Shown: positions 25,085-34,889 of the stretch, one piece after another
How the letters are laid out: every line of letters starts with the position of its first letter
How positions within the stretch are numbered: position 1 is the stretch's first letter
Source: Cystobasidiopsis lactophilus
Taxonomy: Eukaryota > Basidiomycota > Agaricostilbomycetes > Agaricostilbales > Chionosphaeraceae
Direction: 5' to 3'
Assembly (NCBI GenBank): GCA_001599975.1
Contig: BCIO01000002.1
Location: 1,612,001-1,676,000, forward strand
DNA length: 64,000 nt
Notes under the pieces: generated by a model
Database searches by the model: none
Seen by the model: the letters and a program-made list of their open reading frames with translations, nothing else
What the model was told of the DNA's origin: nothing
Translations under genes and position numbers: made by a program

Positions 25085-26094
25085 TCACATGAAAAAGTCG
25101 TCATCGTCTTCGCCTTGAGGGGTGCTGGATTCGGACTCCCTGTAAGAACAAGCACGATTGAGCATGAGCTGGCAGAAGAGAAGCCCGGTTGCATTTACTC
25201 CAAGGCCTCCGGCGAGAACAGCGCCGAGTAGCTCTGTTCCTCCTTTTGCTTCTTCCGCAGAGCTTGAAGTTCTTTCTCTTGTTTCCTCATCTCTTCCAGG
25301 TGCGCCTTCTTGGCCGCCGATTCCGCTTTCCGCCTGGCTAATGCGTCTGCCTCGTGGTCGACCTCCCTCACGACCTTTGTTTTGTTGAGGCGATTGACGA
25401 TGGCGTTGTCGCGAACGGCCACAAACGTCCGCCGCACGATTCTTTCCTTGTAAAACATGACTGTGCCAACGTCCAGGTCGTTCGTCTTCTTCAGATTCGA
25501 AGCCGGGCAGTAGATGATGCTGATGTTGTCCTCCTTGTTGCCCTTGATCGACCCGGCCTTGACCAGTTGCGCACAGCTGATTGGATCTTAGTCTTAAGTC
25601 TCGATGGATGCCAATTGGAAGAGGTGCGCACTCGTCTAGCACAGCCTGAGGAATCGCCTCCCATGAAGGGATGCTGTCTGGCAAGCGCAGGTAGATGTGT
25701 GGGGATGACAGCTTGTCGACATGGAACCAAATGTCGTTGGGTAGTGCAAACTTGATCAGCGTCTCGTCTATGCAGAACCCAGTTGGTGGCAAATGAGCCC
25801 TCCGAGGAAATTCTCATTTAAGTCGCGCCCAGGCTTGACCTTACTTTCGAACTAACGAGCGCAAGTTCAGTCTAGACAAAGATGTGCAAAGAACAAGCTC
25901 ACCTTGTCCTTGCCCGCGTAGCTGTAACAGCGGGGAGGCAAGTTAGCTCCGGCTCAATTTCGAAACTGCTCGAGGCGTACATCACAACAGGAGGCGAATC
26001 CGGCCCCAGAGCTGTTCCAGCAGCGTCAGCAGCGTATGGAATCAGCTAGCATGGATGATGGGAGCCTGCCAGTAGATTCATAGAAGAGCACCAT
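25085..26094 (-). CDS. CCDC25: CCDC25 homologue (NFACT-R-domain protein)
   Basis: Splicing gives MVLFYESTALGPDSPPVVIY, AGKDKFENETLIKFALPNDI, WFHVDKLSSPHIYLRLPDSI, CAQLVKAGSIKGNKEDNISI, ASNLKKTNDLDVG, NAIVNRLNKTK and a coiled, charged C-terminus ending GEDDDDFFM. All of this is collinear with CCDC25/NFACT-R proteins. Two splicing oddities are needed: the first intron starts GC rather than GT (ctg|gcagg), and the Phe-Glu-Asn of KDKFEN is carried by an exon of only 7 nt (25899 region) between two ordinary introns. The domain is shared with Rqc2/NEMF, where it contacts ribosomes and nucleic acid; human CCDC25 has been described as a DNA sensor. The role in fungi is not established. Confidence 0.9.
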
Positions 26095-26289
26095 CGATTT
26101 GAGTCAGCGATGAGGTGCAAGCTCGAGCTCGTCCGAAGCCCCCCTTGGCGGCAACCAGCCAGCCCTCCTTGCAATCGGCTTCGTCTGACGTGCCCTTGAC
26201 GACACCAGGGAATGCCCCGCTGATCTGCCCTCGCCGCCTTGCCCATCGTACACCCCAAGCAGGCATTGTTTTGCCTCCGATAGTCGAGT

Positions 26290-29200
26290 ATGGGGAATTC
26301 GGCTTCCAGGCACTCGCCTGCCCGAGCGCGGGTCGAGCCGCAGGAGCAGCGTCAAGAGCAGCAGCAACAGCAGCAGAAGCGCAAGAGGTTCACCCTGCGC
26401 AAGCCGCGGGAACCCATGGCCAGCTCGTCCTCTGCTTCGCTCCTCAGTCAGCAGTCATCCGAGGCCGCCACGCCCAAACGCCCCCGCTTCTTTGATCGTC
26501 TGCACTCCAGGCGCGCATCAACAGCCACAATCGTCGGTCAAGAGCGCCAGCAGCAGGTCGAGGAGGAGGAGGCCGAAGCGCTGGAGACGCCTAAGGCCGT
26601 CGAGAGGGCCGACCCATTGGCTTCCTCCAGCTTGCTCCGCGAGGCCACCGAGGGCCACGATCCACTGCAAGAGGAGCGCGAGAGGGCACGACAGCAAATC
26701 GCCGAGGTCCTGCCTTTGGACCGCCTGCCACTCGACCTCAGCAGCCACCTCGCCCCCTCCGCTGTCCCAGCTTCGATGGCGGCACCGCCCGCACGCCGAT
26801 CCTCAGCTTCTAGAGTGCGGTCTCTGACCGACGAGGAGCAGCTGGACCCGTTCGTTCCTTCCCTCCTTTGCAACCGGAGCCACCGCTCGACATTGACTTG
26901 TTATTGCGTAATGTGACAGGCCCGTCCGAATCATCCCCATCGTCGAGGAGGCCTCCAGCCAGAGGTCATACGGTGCAAGCAACGGATATTCAAGGTACGG
27001 GACAACTTGACCAACCCAATCAACGAGCCGCGCACTGACGACCCTCCCTTTGACACATGGACAGGAGCGAACCAAGCGCGGCTCCGTTCACCGCGCCGTC
27101 TCTCGCTCCCACTCCTTCTGGAGTGGCTGCCATGGCTTCACCACTGAGCCATCACGCGGCAGGAAGAGCACCCACTCAGCAGCAGCAGCAACCACCAGCC
27201 TCGTCCTCTCTGCCCGCCAGACGCATTCTCGTTCAGGGCACCATCTCCACCATGCCCGCGTCTTCCGAGTCCCCCTCTACAACCACCAATCCATCGTCAC
27301 CGGCGCCAACCAGCCCACCTTCGACAGCCCTTTTCTCCTCACCGCCGCCGGCCTTGGCCGCTGCCGCTCCCGAAGGCGCCCCCTCTGCTCCCATCGGACC
27401 CGACGTGCCCACTTCGCCCGCCGCCCAAGCCATTCTCATTGCTCGCTTGCTGTCCGTGGCAGCAGCAGCCACCGCTGCATCGCTGTTGCCCAACCAGATC
27501 ACCGTGGCCGGCCAAGAGGTGGAGCCTTTTCCGGGGCTGGAATCGACCCCTTCGGCTTCGCGACAGGACATGACGACAGCTGCAGCTTCAGTCCCTTTGC
27601 CTGCCTCACCGGAGCCACCAAGGCGGGGAGCCCACCGGCGCAGGTCGTCCTGGTTCTCCACGCCGCTGACTCGCACCACCTCGTCATCTTCTACCCAAGG
27701 TCTCACTTCGCCTCCACCCACAGCAGAGGAGTTAGCCAATGCAAGACCAAGAACGCAGTATTTCCCGCCTGCCAGGACGCTGTCCTCACCAACTCTGGGC
27801 ACCTCCAGGTCCGAGCCACCCACCGGCGACGGGACCGCGCGAGCAGGCGATAGGGAGGGACAGACGACCACCCGAGGAGCTATCATTGTTTCTCGTCCGT
27901 CTTTGGTGGACTCGCCTTTGCCCGACCCTGCCGCTGCAGAGGGCTCTTTCGAGTGCGCGCAATTGTTGCTTCTTTCTCTTGATGATATGCTGATCACCCT
28001 CGTTCCTCAGACGTTTCTTGAGCGATTTACAGACCGACGTCGGCATCAGCATCCTTCGCAGTTACTACCCTCACGAGGCCGGCCGGACTTCGGCGGCCAC
28101 TGCCGCCACCCCTTTGCCGACTTCCACCCCGGCCAGTGCTGGCCTGGCGGGCGTCGGTGACGGATCTGTTGGAGCCTCTCCAGCGGGACAAGACCCCGCG
28201 ATGTCCACCACCGCTCGTCCGACCGCTTCGAACCGGAGAACAGCGCCAGAACCCGCTGCTCCTCAAGCATTCTCCTTTTTCAGATCGTATCGCTTTCCAG
28301 ATCGCTTCCTGGATCCTTCTGGCAACCTCGTGGATACGCCTTCGCCAGCGACTAGCCCAGCACCGGCTGCAGGCCTCGCTGTTCCCGAACCTTCTTCCAC
28401 CGATGCTGCCGACCCATCCCGCCACCATACTTCGTCAGAAACCATGACCTCACCTTCAGATCAGACGGCGCCACCACCGCCAGCGCCGCGAAACATTGCC
28501 GTCACGCCCATCTTGCTGGTCGGCGTGCGCTCGGTGAACGCGAATGACGCCAACTTGAACCCATTTGCCTTCTTTGGACCCGCCACCGCTCCAGGCGCCC
28601 CGTCGCCACAACAAGGAGAGGAAATCTCACCTTTGCAAGACGGTCCCAGGCGGGTGCCGGATGGCCAAGAGGACGACGCCACCATGCTCGATGCAGACGA
28701 TAACGCCACCCAAGCGCTTCCTTCCCCGCCCTCCGATTTCCAGCAGCCGTCGCCACAAAACCAGGAAGCCTCGGCGGCCGCGGCTGGCCAATGGCTGCTC
28801 TTCTTGTCTGCCGGCATTTACCCCGCCAACAGCCCTCTGCTCCATCTCCCGCTCCTGCTCTCCTCTATCGAGAACGCCTCGACTTACGAAGACTTCCTTC
28901 GGTTGGCCGAGCTCATCGGCAACGTCAAGTCGTCCACCGTCTCCAAGGAAGATATTGCCAAATCCGACCTGAGGGTGGTTGACCCTCAGACGATGCTGGA
29001 CATGGAAAGCAAGGGAGAGGTGCTGGCCAACACTACCGAGAGATGTTTGATATGTCTCGACTCGTACAACGAGGACGAGCAAGTGCGCATCTTGGGCTGC
29101 AAGCATGCCTTTCACCAGTAGGTTTCCAGCCCGTTGCCCGAAAAGTGAGTTCCTAGGCTAATGCGGTTGCCGACTTTAGACCATGCGTCGATACATGGCT

Positions 29201-29297
29201 GTCGACTTCGAAGAACACCTGCCCCTGCTGTCGATCCGAGGCCGTCAAGCGAGACACACCGCCCGAAAGTCCGCTGCCGATGGACACTTCTGCGTGA
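26290..29297 (+). CDS. RING-H2 E3 ubiquitin ligase with N-myristoylation motif
   Basis: The N-terminus MGNSASRHSP fits the glycine-2 myristoylation consensus. It is followed by hundreds of residues of Ser/Pro/Gln/Ala-rich sequence (including QEQQQQQQKRKR and PTQQQQQPPASSS), with a structured island at GSFERFLSDLQTDVGISILR and another at PRNIAVTPILLVGVRSVN. The C-terminus holds a C3H2C3 RING: CLICLDSYNEDEQVRILGC, KHAFHQPCVDTWL and CPCCRSEA. The last zinc ligands are in a separate exon behind an intron that splits the Gln codon of HQP. Four introns join in phase. The usual inference is ubiquitin transfer at a membrane surface. I do not recognise a named orthologue; the long disordered part is typical of fungal RING proteins. 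Confidence 0.85.
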
Positions 29298-29656
29298 AGC
29301 TTCCGGCTGCCCCGCCCTCTCCACCTCCCTCCACGCTCTTCATGATAGACATGACTCGCTCGACGTTAAACGTGAACACAATGTGTGGTGCTTGTATTTT
29401 TTGAACCATTGTTTTGCATTTCTCGAGAATCTGATCAAAAACAAAGCCCCGCGGCCTTTATGCTCACATAGTGTTGTGTGGTGACAAGGACTTGCTGGGT
29501 TGATGAACCGGCAAGGACTCTCAAATCCGTCTGGAGCGGCTTGAACGCGAAGTGTGTAGGAGTGGCAAGGGCTCGTATCGTCCGAGAATACAATGCAAGG
29601 TGGTGTGCTTGATAACCGGTCTGCTAGAAGGATGGGAAGAGCTGGTATCTCGAGAT
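29298..29656. other. 3' flanks of the RING and ETF-beta genes
   Basis: Convergent genes meet here. The stretch is relatively AT-rich around 29390-29480 and carries no supported reading frame. Possible polyadenylation-like A/T runs occur near 29430. Confidence 0.5.
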
Positions 29657-30682
29657 TATGCGCCGATAACGCCGGCCTCCTTGAGCTTGGCCACGAGCTC
29701 ATCCACATCTGCCACTTTGGCACCGCCCTTGCGGGTTGGCGGCGCTTCCACCTTGAGGGTTTCTAGTCTGGGCTTGAGGTCGAGGCCCAGGTCGGCAGGC
29801 TTGACCTTTTTGAGGGGCTTCTTCTTGGCCTAAGGCGAGGAGAAGAGGCAGGTCAGACCAAGACCACAGTGAGTTCAAGAAGCGAGTCTCACCTTCATGA
29901 TGTTTGGCAGAGATGCAAAGCGAGGTTCGTTAAGGCGGAGATCGGTGGAGATGAGAGCGGGCAGCTTGAGCTTGAGGGTCTCGAGGCCGCCGTCGATCTC
30001 TCGGGTGACCGTGACAGTGTTGCTGGCGGCGTCGACTTCGACCTTGGAGGCGAAGTTGGCTTGGGGCCAACCGAGGATGCCGGCGACCATGCCGCCGACC
30101 TGGGAGGCGTCGTCGTCGATGGCTTGCTTGCCCAAAATGATCAGGTCCGGCTTCTCGGATTCAACGGTCTTGGCGATGGCTTTGGCGACGGTCAAAGGCT
30201 CAACCACATCTTTGTCGGTCGTCTCGACGTGGATGGCGTCGTCCGCGCCCATGGCCATGCCCGTCCGCAAGATGTCGGCGGCTTTCGGTGGGCCAACAGT
30301 GAAGACCGTGATCTTCTCCAGCGACTTGCCCAGCTTTTCCCTCAATCGAACGGCTTCCTCCACAGCTGTTGTCCAAGTCATGAGCGGCGATCACAGCAAG
30401 CTGTGGCGACAACCGAGGGACGCACCAATTTCATCGAATGGGTTCATCGAGTGCTTCACTCCCGCCGTCTCCACCCCCGACTTGTCTGGCAGCACCCGGA
30501 TCTTCCTGAATAATCACTAAGAGTGAGCATCGAACGACAAGAGGAGGCGTAGGGCCAAGCGGAGTCGAGTTGCCCCGGAGTCTGCGGGCGCCTCGCCAAG
30601 GCTTGAGAACTCACACTGCATAGTCGATGGCCCTTTTGATGGGCACAAAGGCCTTCAGGCAGTTCCTTGATGTGGGAAGCAT
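29657..30682 (-). CDS. ETFB: Electron transfer flavoprotein beta subunit
   Basis: The sequence [20 protein letters not shown] opens the protein; [20 protein letters not shown] and NPFDEI follow, then [11 protein letters not shown] and [20 protein letters not shown]. The core [35 protein letters not shown] and [15 protein letters not shown] is the AMP-binding and partner-docking region. The end GVIGA closes a Lys-rich exon ([20 protein letters not shown]), the ETF-beta C-terminal arm. Four exons are joined by short introns. ETF carries electrons from matrix acyl-CoA and other dehydrogenases to ETF-ubiquinone oxidoreductase, and so feeds the quinone pool that COQ7 helps to make. No classical presequence is visible, as in other ETF-beta subunits. 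Length (about 265 residues) is normal. Confidence 0.95.
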
Positions 30683-30821
30683 GGTATTTCAAGGGCGCGA
30701 GGGTGATGGCAGAAGCACAACAAAATTTCAGCCTTGGAAGTCGATTTGGAACGCCGGGTTGCCCTTTCGAAGCCCGTTTCCCATTAAGTCTACAAGTACA
30801 GTACAGGTTCGCGAGAGAGAA

Positions 30822-32855
30822 TTAGAGCATTAGACCCTGAATGATAGGCCGCTTGCTGGTCGAATTGACGGTCGATCTGCCATTGCGCACGCCGTCGGCG
30901 GAGAGGCTTCTGGAGGACCGGGATCGCGACTGCTTGGACGACGAGCGCTCGTAAGGCGTCGTTCGATCTTGAGGCCGGCCTCTGGAGCGACTTCTGGACG
31001 ACGAAGTCTTTGACGAGCTGGTGGCGGCAGAGAGCGGGATGATTGGTGATGGCGGCCAGTCGTCCTTGGCCAGCCAGTCCGACGCCACCACCTGCTTCAC
31101 TGTCCATCGCTTGATCCCTTGCGGTTCCAAGCATCCTTTGAGCACCTGCAACACCGCCAGGCCTTCCTCTGAGCCCGATCGCGCCACCCGAGGCTGTTCC
31201 CATTTGCCCTTGAGGATCTTCATCCGCAGCCTCGGTTCAAAGTCGTCAAAGAAGGGCAGGTGGCCTTCCACCAGCGCATACAGAACGCAGCCCAGCGCCC
31301 AAATGTCGACTTGCGGCCCGTGGGATGAGTTTGAGTTAAGCTGTTCGGGCGGGCAATACTCCAAGGAGCCCGCTGGCGCTTCGGGCAAGTGGTCCTCTTG
31401 GTCGAGGAAGCCGCTACTTTCAGGAAGAGACGCGGGCATGGACCTTTCTCGAGGGTGGCCGGGCGACAAAGAGTCGGCTGACGAGCCCACGTAGGCCAGG
31501 CCAAAGTCGGCGATGCGGAAGCCGCCCTCGGCGTCCAGCAGGATGTTCTCCAGCTTGATGTCGCGGTGGGTGACTCCCGACTGGTGAAGATGCGACAGGC
31601 CGCTGGCGATTTGGCGGAAGATGTGGCGGGCCAAAGAGAGCGGCAAGCCCTCGGGCTCTGGCGCCACTTCGTCGCCGACGGAAGAGTAGGACCGCCTGGA
31701 GCGCGACCGCCTGCCCCGCTGTTCAGTGGGCGACTCTTTGGGCGAAAAGTCTTGGATGTATTCAAGGAGGTTGCCGCCGGAGCAAAGAGGCATGAAGACG
31801 CAGATCATGCCGTCGCGCGAAAACACGTTGAGCAAGGGAAGGATGTTAGGATGTGGAGCGAGCTTGGACCAAACGGAGATCTCGCGGTTGAGGAAGGTTT
31901 CGGCGCGCTCGCCCTCGATGGGAAGGAAGACGTTTGAGTCCATCGCCTCGGCCGCGGCCGCCAGGGAGTGCATGGCGACTAGGGGCGCTGGTGGGTCTGA
32001 GAAGTTGCGGGACCGGGTGGACAGCTCGTACGGGTTGCCACTGGGCTCGGAGGCGCGGATGATCTTGACGGCGGCCTTGATGCCAGTGGCCAGATTGACG
32101 CATTCCTTGACCACGCTGAAAGCCCCTGTCCCAATGGTCTTGCCTATCCGCCAGCCGTCTACTTCCATCCCCTCTGAAGAGTCATCTGGCAGGCTGGACA
32201 GGCTGGCAGACAAGTCCTCCTTCCTTTTGGTCAAGTTGGACAAGAACTCGGCGGCCGGCGACCAGTGCTGCTGCTGCGGAGTGCCAGAGTTGCTGGTGCC
32301 AGATGTGCTGGCTATAGAGAGCTGCTGGGAGCGCGTGGACCGCGAGCGTGACCGGCTGTCCGAATCGTCGAGGCGAGAAGGGGTGGGAGAGGGCTGCGGC
32401 TCCCGAAAGTGCCGCCTGCCTCGGGGCACAGTGGGCGGAGATCGCTCTGTCAAGTGCATGTGGTCGTTTAAAGAGGTGCTGAGTTCCTGTTGGCGCGACA
32501 ACTTAGCACACACCTCCAACAAGGGACGCATGAGGAAATCAAAGCAACGTACCTGAGTCGGCGACATGGGCATGTCAGCGTCCAGCTCCTCCTTGGAGTC
32601 GTCAACATCAATCCTTTTCGACAGGCTGGATGCCCGCTGGATGCCATTGGAGCGGCCGAAGAAGGATGAAGGCGATGAGGGAGTGGCGACGCCGGGCGAG
32701 GAGCTGCTGTCCCCAATCTTGGGGCTCGACAGGGGCGACAAGCCAGTGTTGGAGCTGCTTGACGTCGCTCGACGCCGGGTCAGGGCGCCTCTTGGGTCAA
32801 ATAACTGCACGCCTTCGTCCTCCTCCACCAGCGGCGCATATTGTACGGCCTTCAT
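30822..32855 (-). CDS. CAMK-like Ser/Thr protein kinase with long disordered arms
   Basis: The first 230 residues are Ser/Arg/Pro-rich. The kinase domain shows WRIGKTIGTGAFSVVKECV, the lysine in KAAVKIIRAS, then an insert, EISVWSKLAPHPNILPLLNV, GVTHRDIKLENILLDAEGGF, the DFGLAYVG magnesium loop, and a substrate-binding end SLEYCPPEQL in place of the usual APE. DIWALGCVLYALVEGHLPFF and the final RWTVKQVVASDWL follow. The tail is an Arg/Ser repeat (SRSRSRGRPQDR). A 66-nt GT-AG intron (32487-32552) sits at TQ|EL; its length is divisible by three and it has no stop, so retention would add 22 codons. I do not recognise a precise orthologue. The Arg/Ser tail might steer localisation, but this is a guess. 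Confidence 0.88.
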   Translation of the reverse strand: MKAVQYAPLVEEDEGVQLFDPRGALTRRRATSSSSNTGLSPLSSPKIGDSSSSPGVATPSSPSSFFGRSNGIQRASSLSKRIDVDDSKEELDADMPMSPTQVRCFDFLMRPLLEVCAKLSRQQELSTSLNDHMHLTERSPPTVPRGRRHFREPQPSPTPSRLDDSDSRSRSRSTRSQQLSIASTSGTSNSGTPQQQHWSPAAEFLSNLTKRKEDLSASLSSLPDDSSEGMEVDGWRIGKTIGTGAFSVVKECVNLATGIKAAVKIIRASEPSGNPYELSTRSRNFSDPPAPLVAMHSLAAAAEAMDSNVFLPIEGERAETFLNREISVWSKLAPHPNILPLLNVFSRDGMICVFMPLCSGGNLLEYIQDFSPKESPTEQRGRRSRSRRSYSSVGDEVAPEPEGLPLSLARHIFRQIASGLSHLHQSGVTHRDIKLENILLDAEGGFRIADFGLAYVGSSADSLSPGHPRERSMPASLPESSGFLDQEDHLPEAPAGSLEYCPPEQLNSNSSHGPQVDIWALGCVLYALVEGHLPFFDDFEPRLRMKILKGKWEQPRVARSGSEEGLAVLQVLKGCLEPQGIKRWTVKQVVASDWLAKDDWPPSPIIPLSAATSSSKTSSSRSRSRGRPQDRTTPYERSSSKQSRSRSSRSLSADGVRNGRSTVNSTSKRPIIQGLML

Positions 32856-33015
32856 TCAACACCTTGTCGAGGCCCCTTCTCTTGTCGGTTTAGATGTGTT
32901 GTATGAGCCTAGCGGTTCCAAAAGACCCTCAAGAGCCTCAGGGTTCGAGGCGGACCAGGCATGCGGGCGGGGACAACACTGGAAGAAAGTCTTCGAGCTT
33001 TCGTTGCTTCCACGA

Positions 33016-34839
33016 TCATCCGAGATATGGTGCAGCGGCGTTATTGAAAGCCTGTACAAATATGGACTCGGAGAACCTTTCCTCCACGGACGCCCGAGCA
33101 GCAGACCGGAGCTTCAGCTGTTCGCCACTCGTCATGCGGAAGACTTGGCTGATCTTGTCGGCAAACTCGTCTGGGCAGCTGGCGTGAAGGCCTGCGCTTG
33201 TCGGTCAGCTGAGCCCAACAGACAGTGAGGACCCTGACCAGTTTCTTCGTCCCGGAATGGCACGACGATATCGTAGAGAGGCCCCGCGGATGGGTGCACA
33301 ACTGGGATCAGGCCGGCCGCCTGTGTTTTGCCACCCACCTCAGACCTGACTCAAAGCGGTAGCAATAGTGAACGAACCATCAGCTCGACGACATTGATGC
33401 CAAAGTGCTCGTCCACCATGGTGCTCAGGCCGATGGACGCCCTGGCGAAATAGGGCAACAAGTCCGAGTAGGCCGCGTTCACCACGAATTGGACCGCGCT
33501 CTGATCCAGCCTTTCAGCTTGGGGTGCGCGATGATCTTCGTAGCAATAATCTCACCGTCACCGACAAGTCCTCGGCCAGCTTCCGTAGCCCTTCCACTCT
33601 TCGCTCATCGTCCTCGTTCCTGACGCTGCCTGCGAGCACCAGCAGCGCCCCTTGGCTCTCCTTGGGGTATCTGGCACAGAAAGACGCCATGGCTCTGATC
33701 TGCGTGGAATGCTCCTTTTCTGGCCTGAGTGTTTCGTTTTAGGTGTTAGTCAACGGAGCCCGTCCAGGCAGTCGAACGCGCGGACCTAAACTGTGCCAAG
33801 CTGAGAATCAAGCGTTCACGAGGCATTAGCGGTACACCCGAGAGAGACTGGACGTCGCATGGCGGAAAGACAATCTGAATCGAAGAGCTTTCGCCCAGAA
33901 GCGAAGCGAGTTTGTTGCGGGTCCAAGTCGAGTTGGCCATCAAGCAGTGCGAGCGCCTCAAGCAGAGCTTGTAGGCCTCTAGAAACACTTCATAGTAGCT
34001 GCCCCGACTTTCAGCCCCGGGCTTCGCTGCGGTTGAAGGAAAGGGGCCCTACAAAAGTTTCCCTTGGCTTAGGAGAACGGAGGTCGCCACAGACGCGGTG
34101 TTGGTGTGTCCGGCTTCTCTGTTTCTCACTCTTTGGACCATATCTCGGCTGATCGTGGGATAGTGCACATAGGAGACGATGGCGGCGTTGGTCAACAAGC
34201 GGACCAAGGGGTAGGTGAAGGCGTAGCCCATCGAATCTGTTTTAGCATATTAGCACGGGGCCTTGGGACAATCAGAATCAATCTACCAATAAATACAGCA
34301 GGAACGCAGTGCCATAAGGCTTCCCAAGCCAGCACGATGCTGCCCAAGCTCTGGCCCAGCAAGGTGAACCGGGGCCACGTCGCCTCTTCGATCAGCCAGC
34401 GCTTCCGCAAGAAGACGAAATCCACTTTTTGGGGGTCTAGGCGTATGGAAAACCGGCTCTGGTGGGACGGGCGTGAGCAGAAGCGCCAGGTCCGGGCGGA
34501 ACAATGACACTCGCCTCCACCTTTGCGAGAATCTCCTCCTTGGTCACATTCCGGTCACCAGTGTAAACGATGCATTCTTTTTCCTTCTGCAGGCTGGAGA
34601 TGGCAGTCCATAGAACGCGCTCGCCGCCGCCGCCCGCATTGCTGTAATTCTGGCTCAGCGTGCGTTTCGGAGACAAATGCAAGCAATCCTGACCAGTAGG
34701 GATGAAAGAAGCCGATCGCGTTTCGTTTCCGCCTGGTGAACTTGATGGCGAAGAAGAGGACGATGACCACATCTAAAAGGAGAATGGCCAGCATTCCTTC
34801 TTCGTTGTCTTGGTCCAACCGAGTATAAGGTTCTCTCAT
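33016..34839 (-). CDS. ALG11: GDP-Man:dolichol-PP-oligosaccharide alpha-1,2-mannosyltransferase ALG11
   Basis: A membrane anchor near the start ([20 protein letters not shown]) is followed by the family hallmark [20 protein letters not shown], formed across an intron that splits the Cys codon. Further motifs are [85 protein letters not shown], the donor-binding region [14 protein letters not shown] and [14 protein letters not shown], and the end [14 protein letters not shown]11 adds the fourth and fifth mannoses on the cytosolic face of the ER during N-glycan precursor assembly. About six short introns are present. Frame and length agree with the family throughout. Confidence 0.93.
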
Positions 34840-34889
34840 TATTATCAGTTTGCAAAGTCCAGGTGTTGTCGGTGCCGTTTGGAAGGATT

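Noticed and set aside
27233-27997. Minus-strand open frame of 254 codons, Gly/Val/Glu-rich
   Set aside because: Antisense to the low-complexity part of the RING-H2 gene; composition mirrors the Ser/Pro/Ala codons of that strand.
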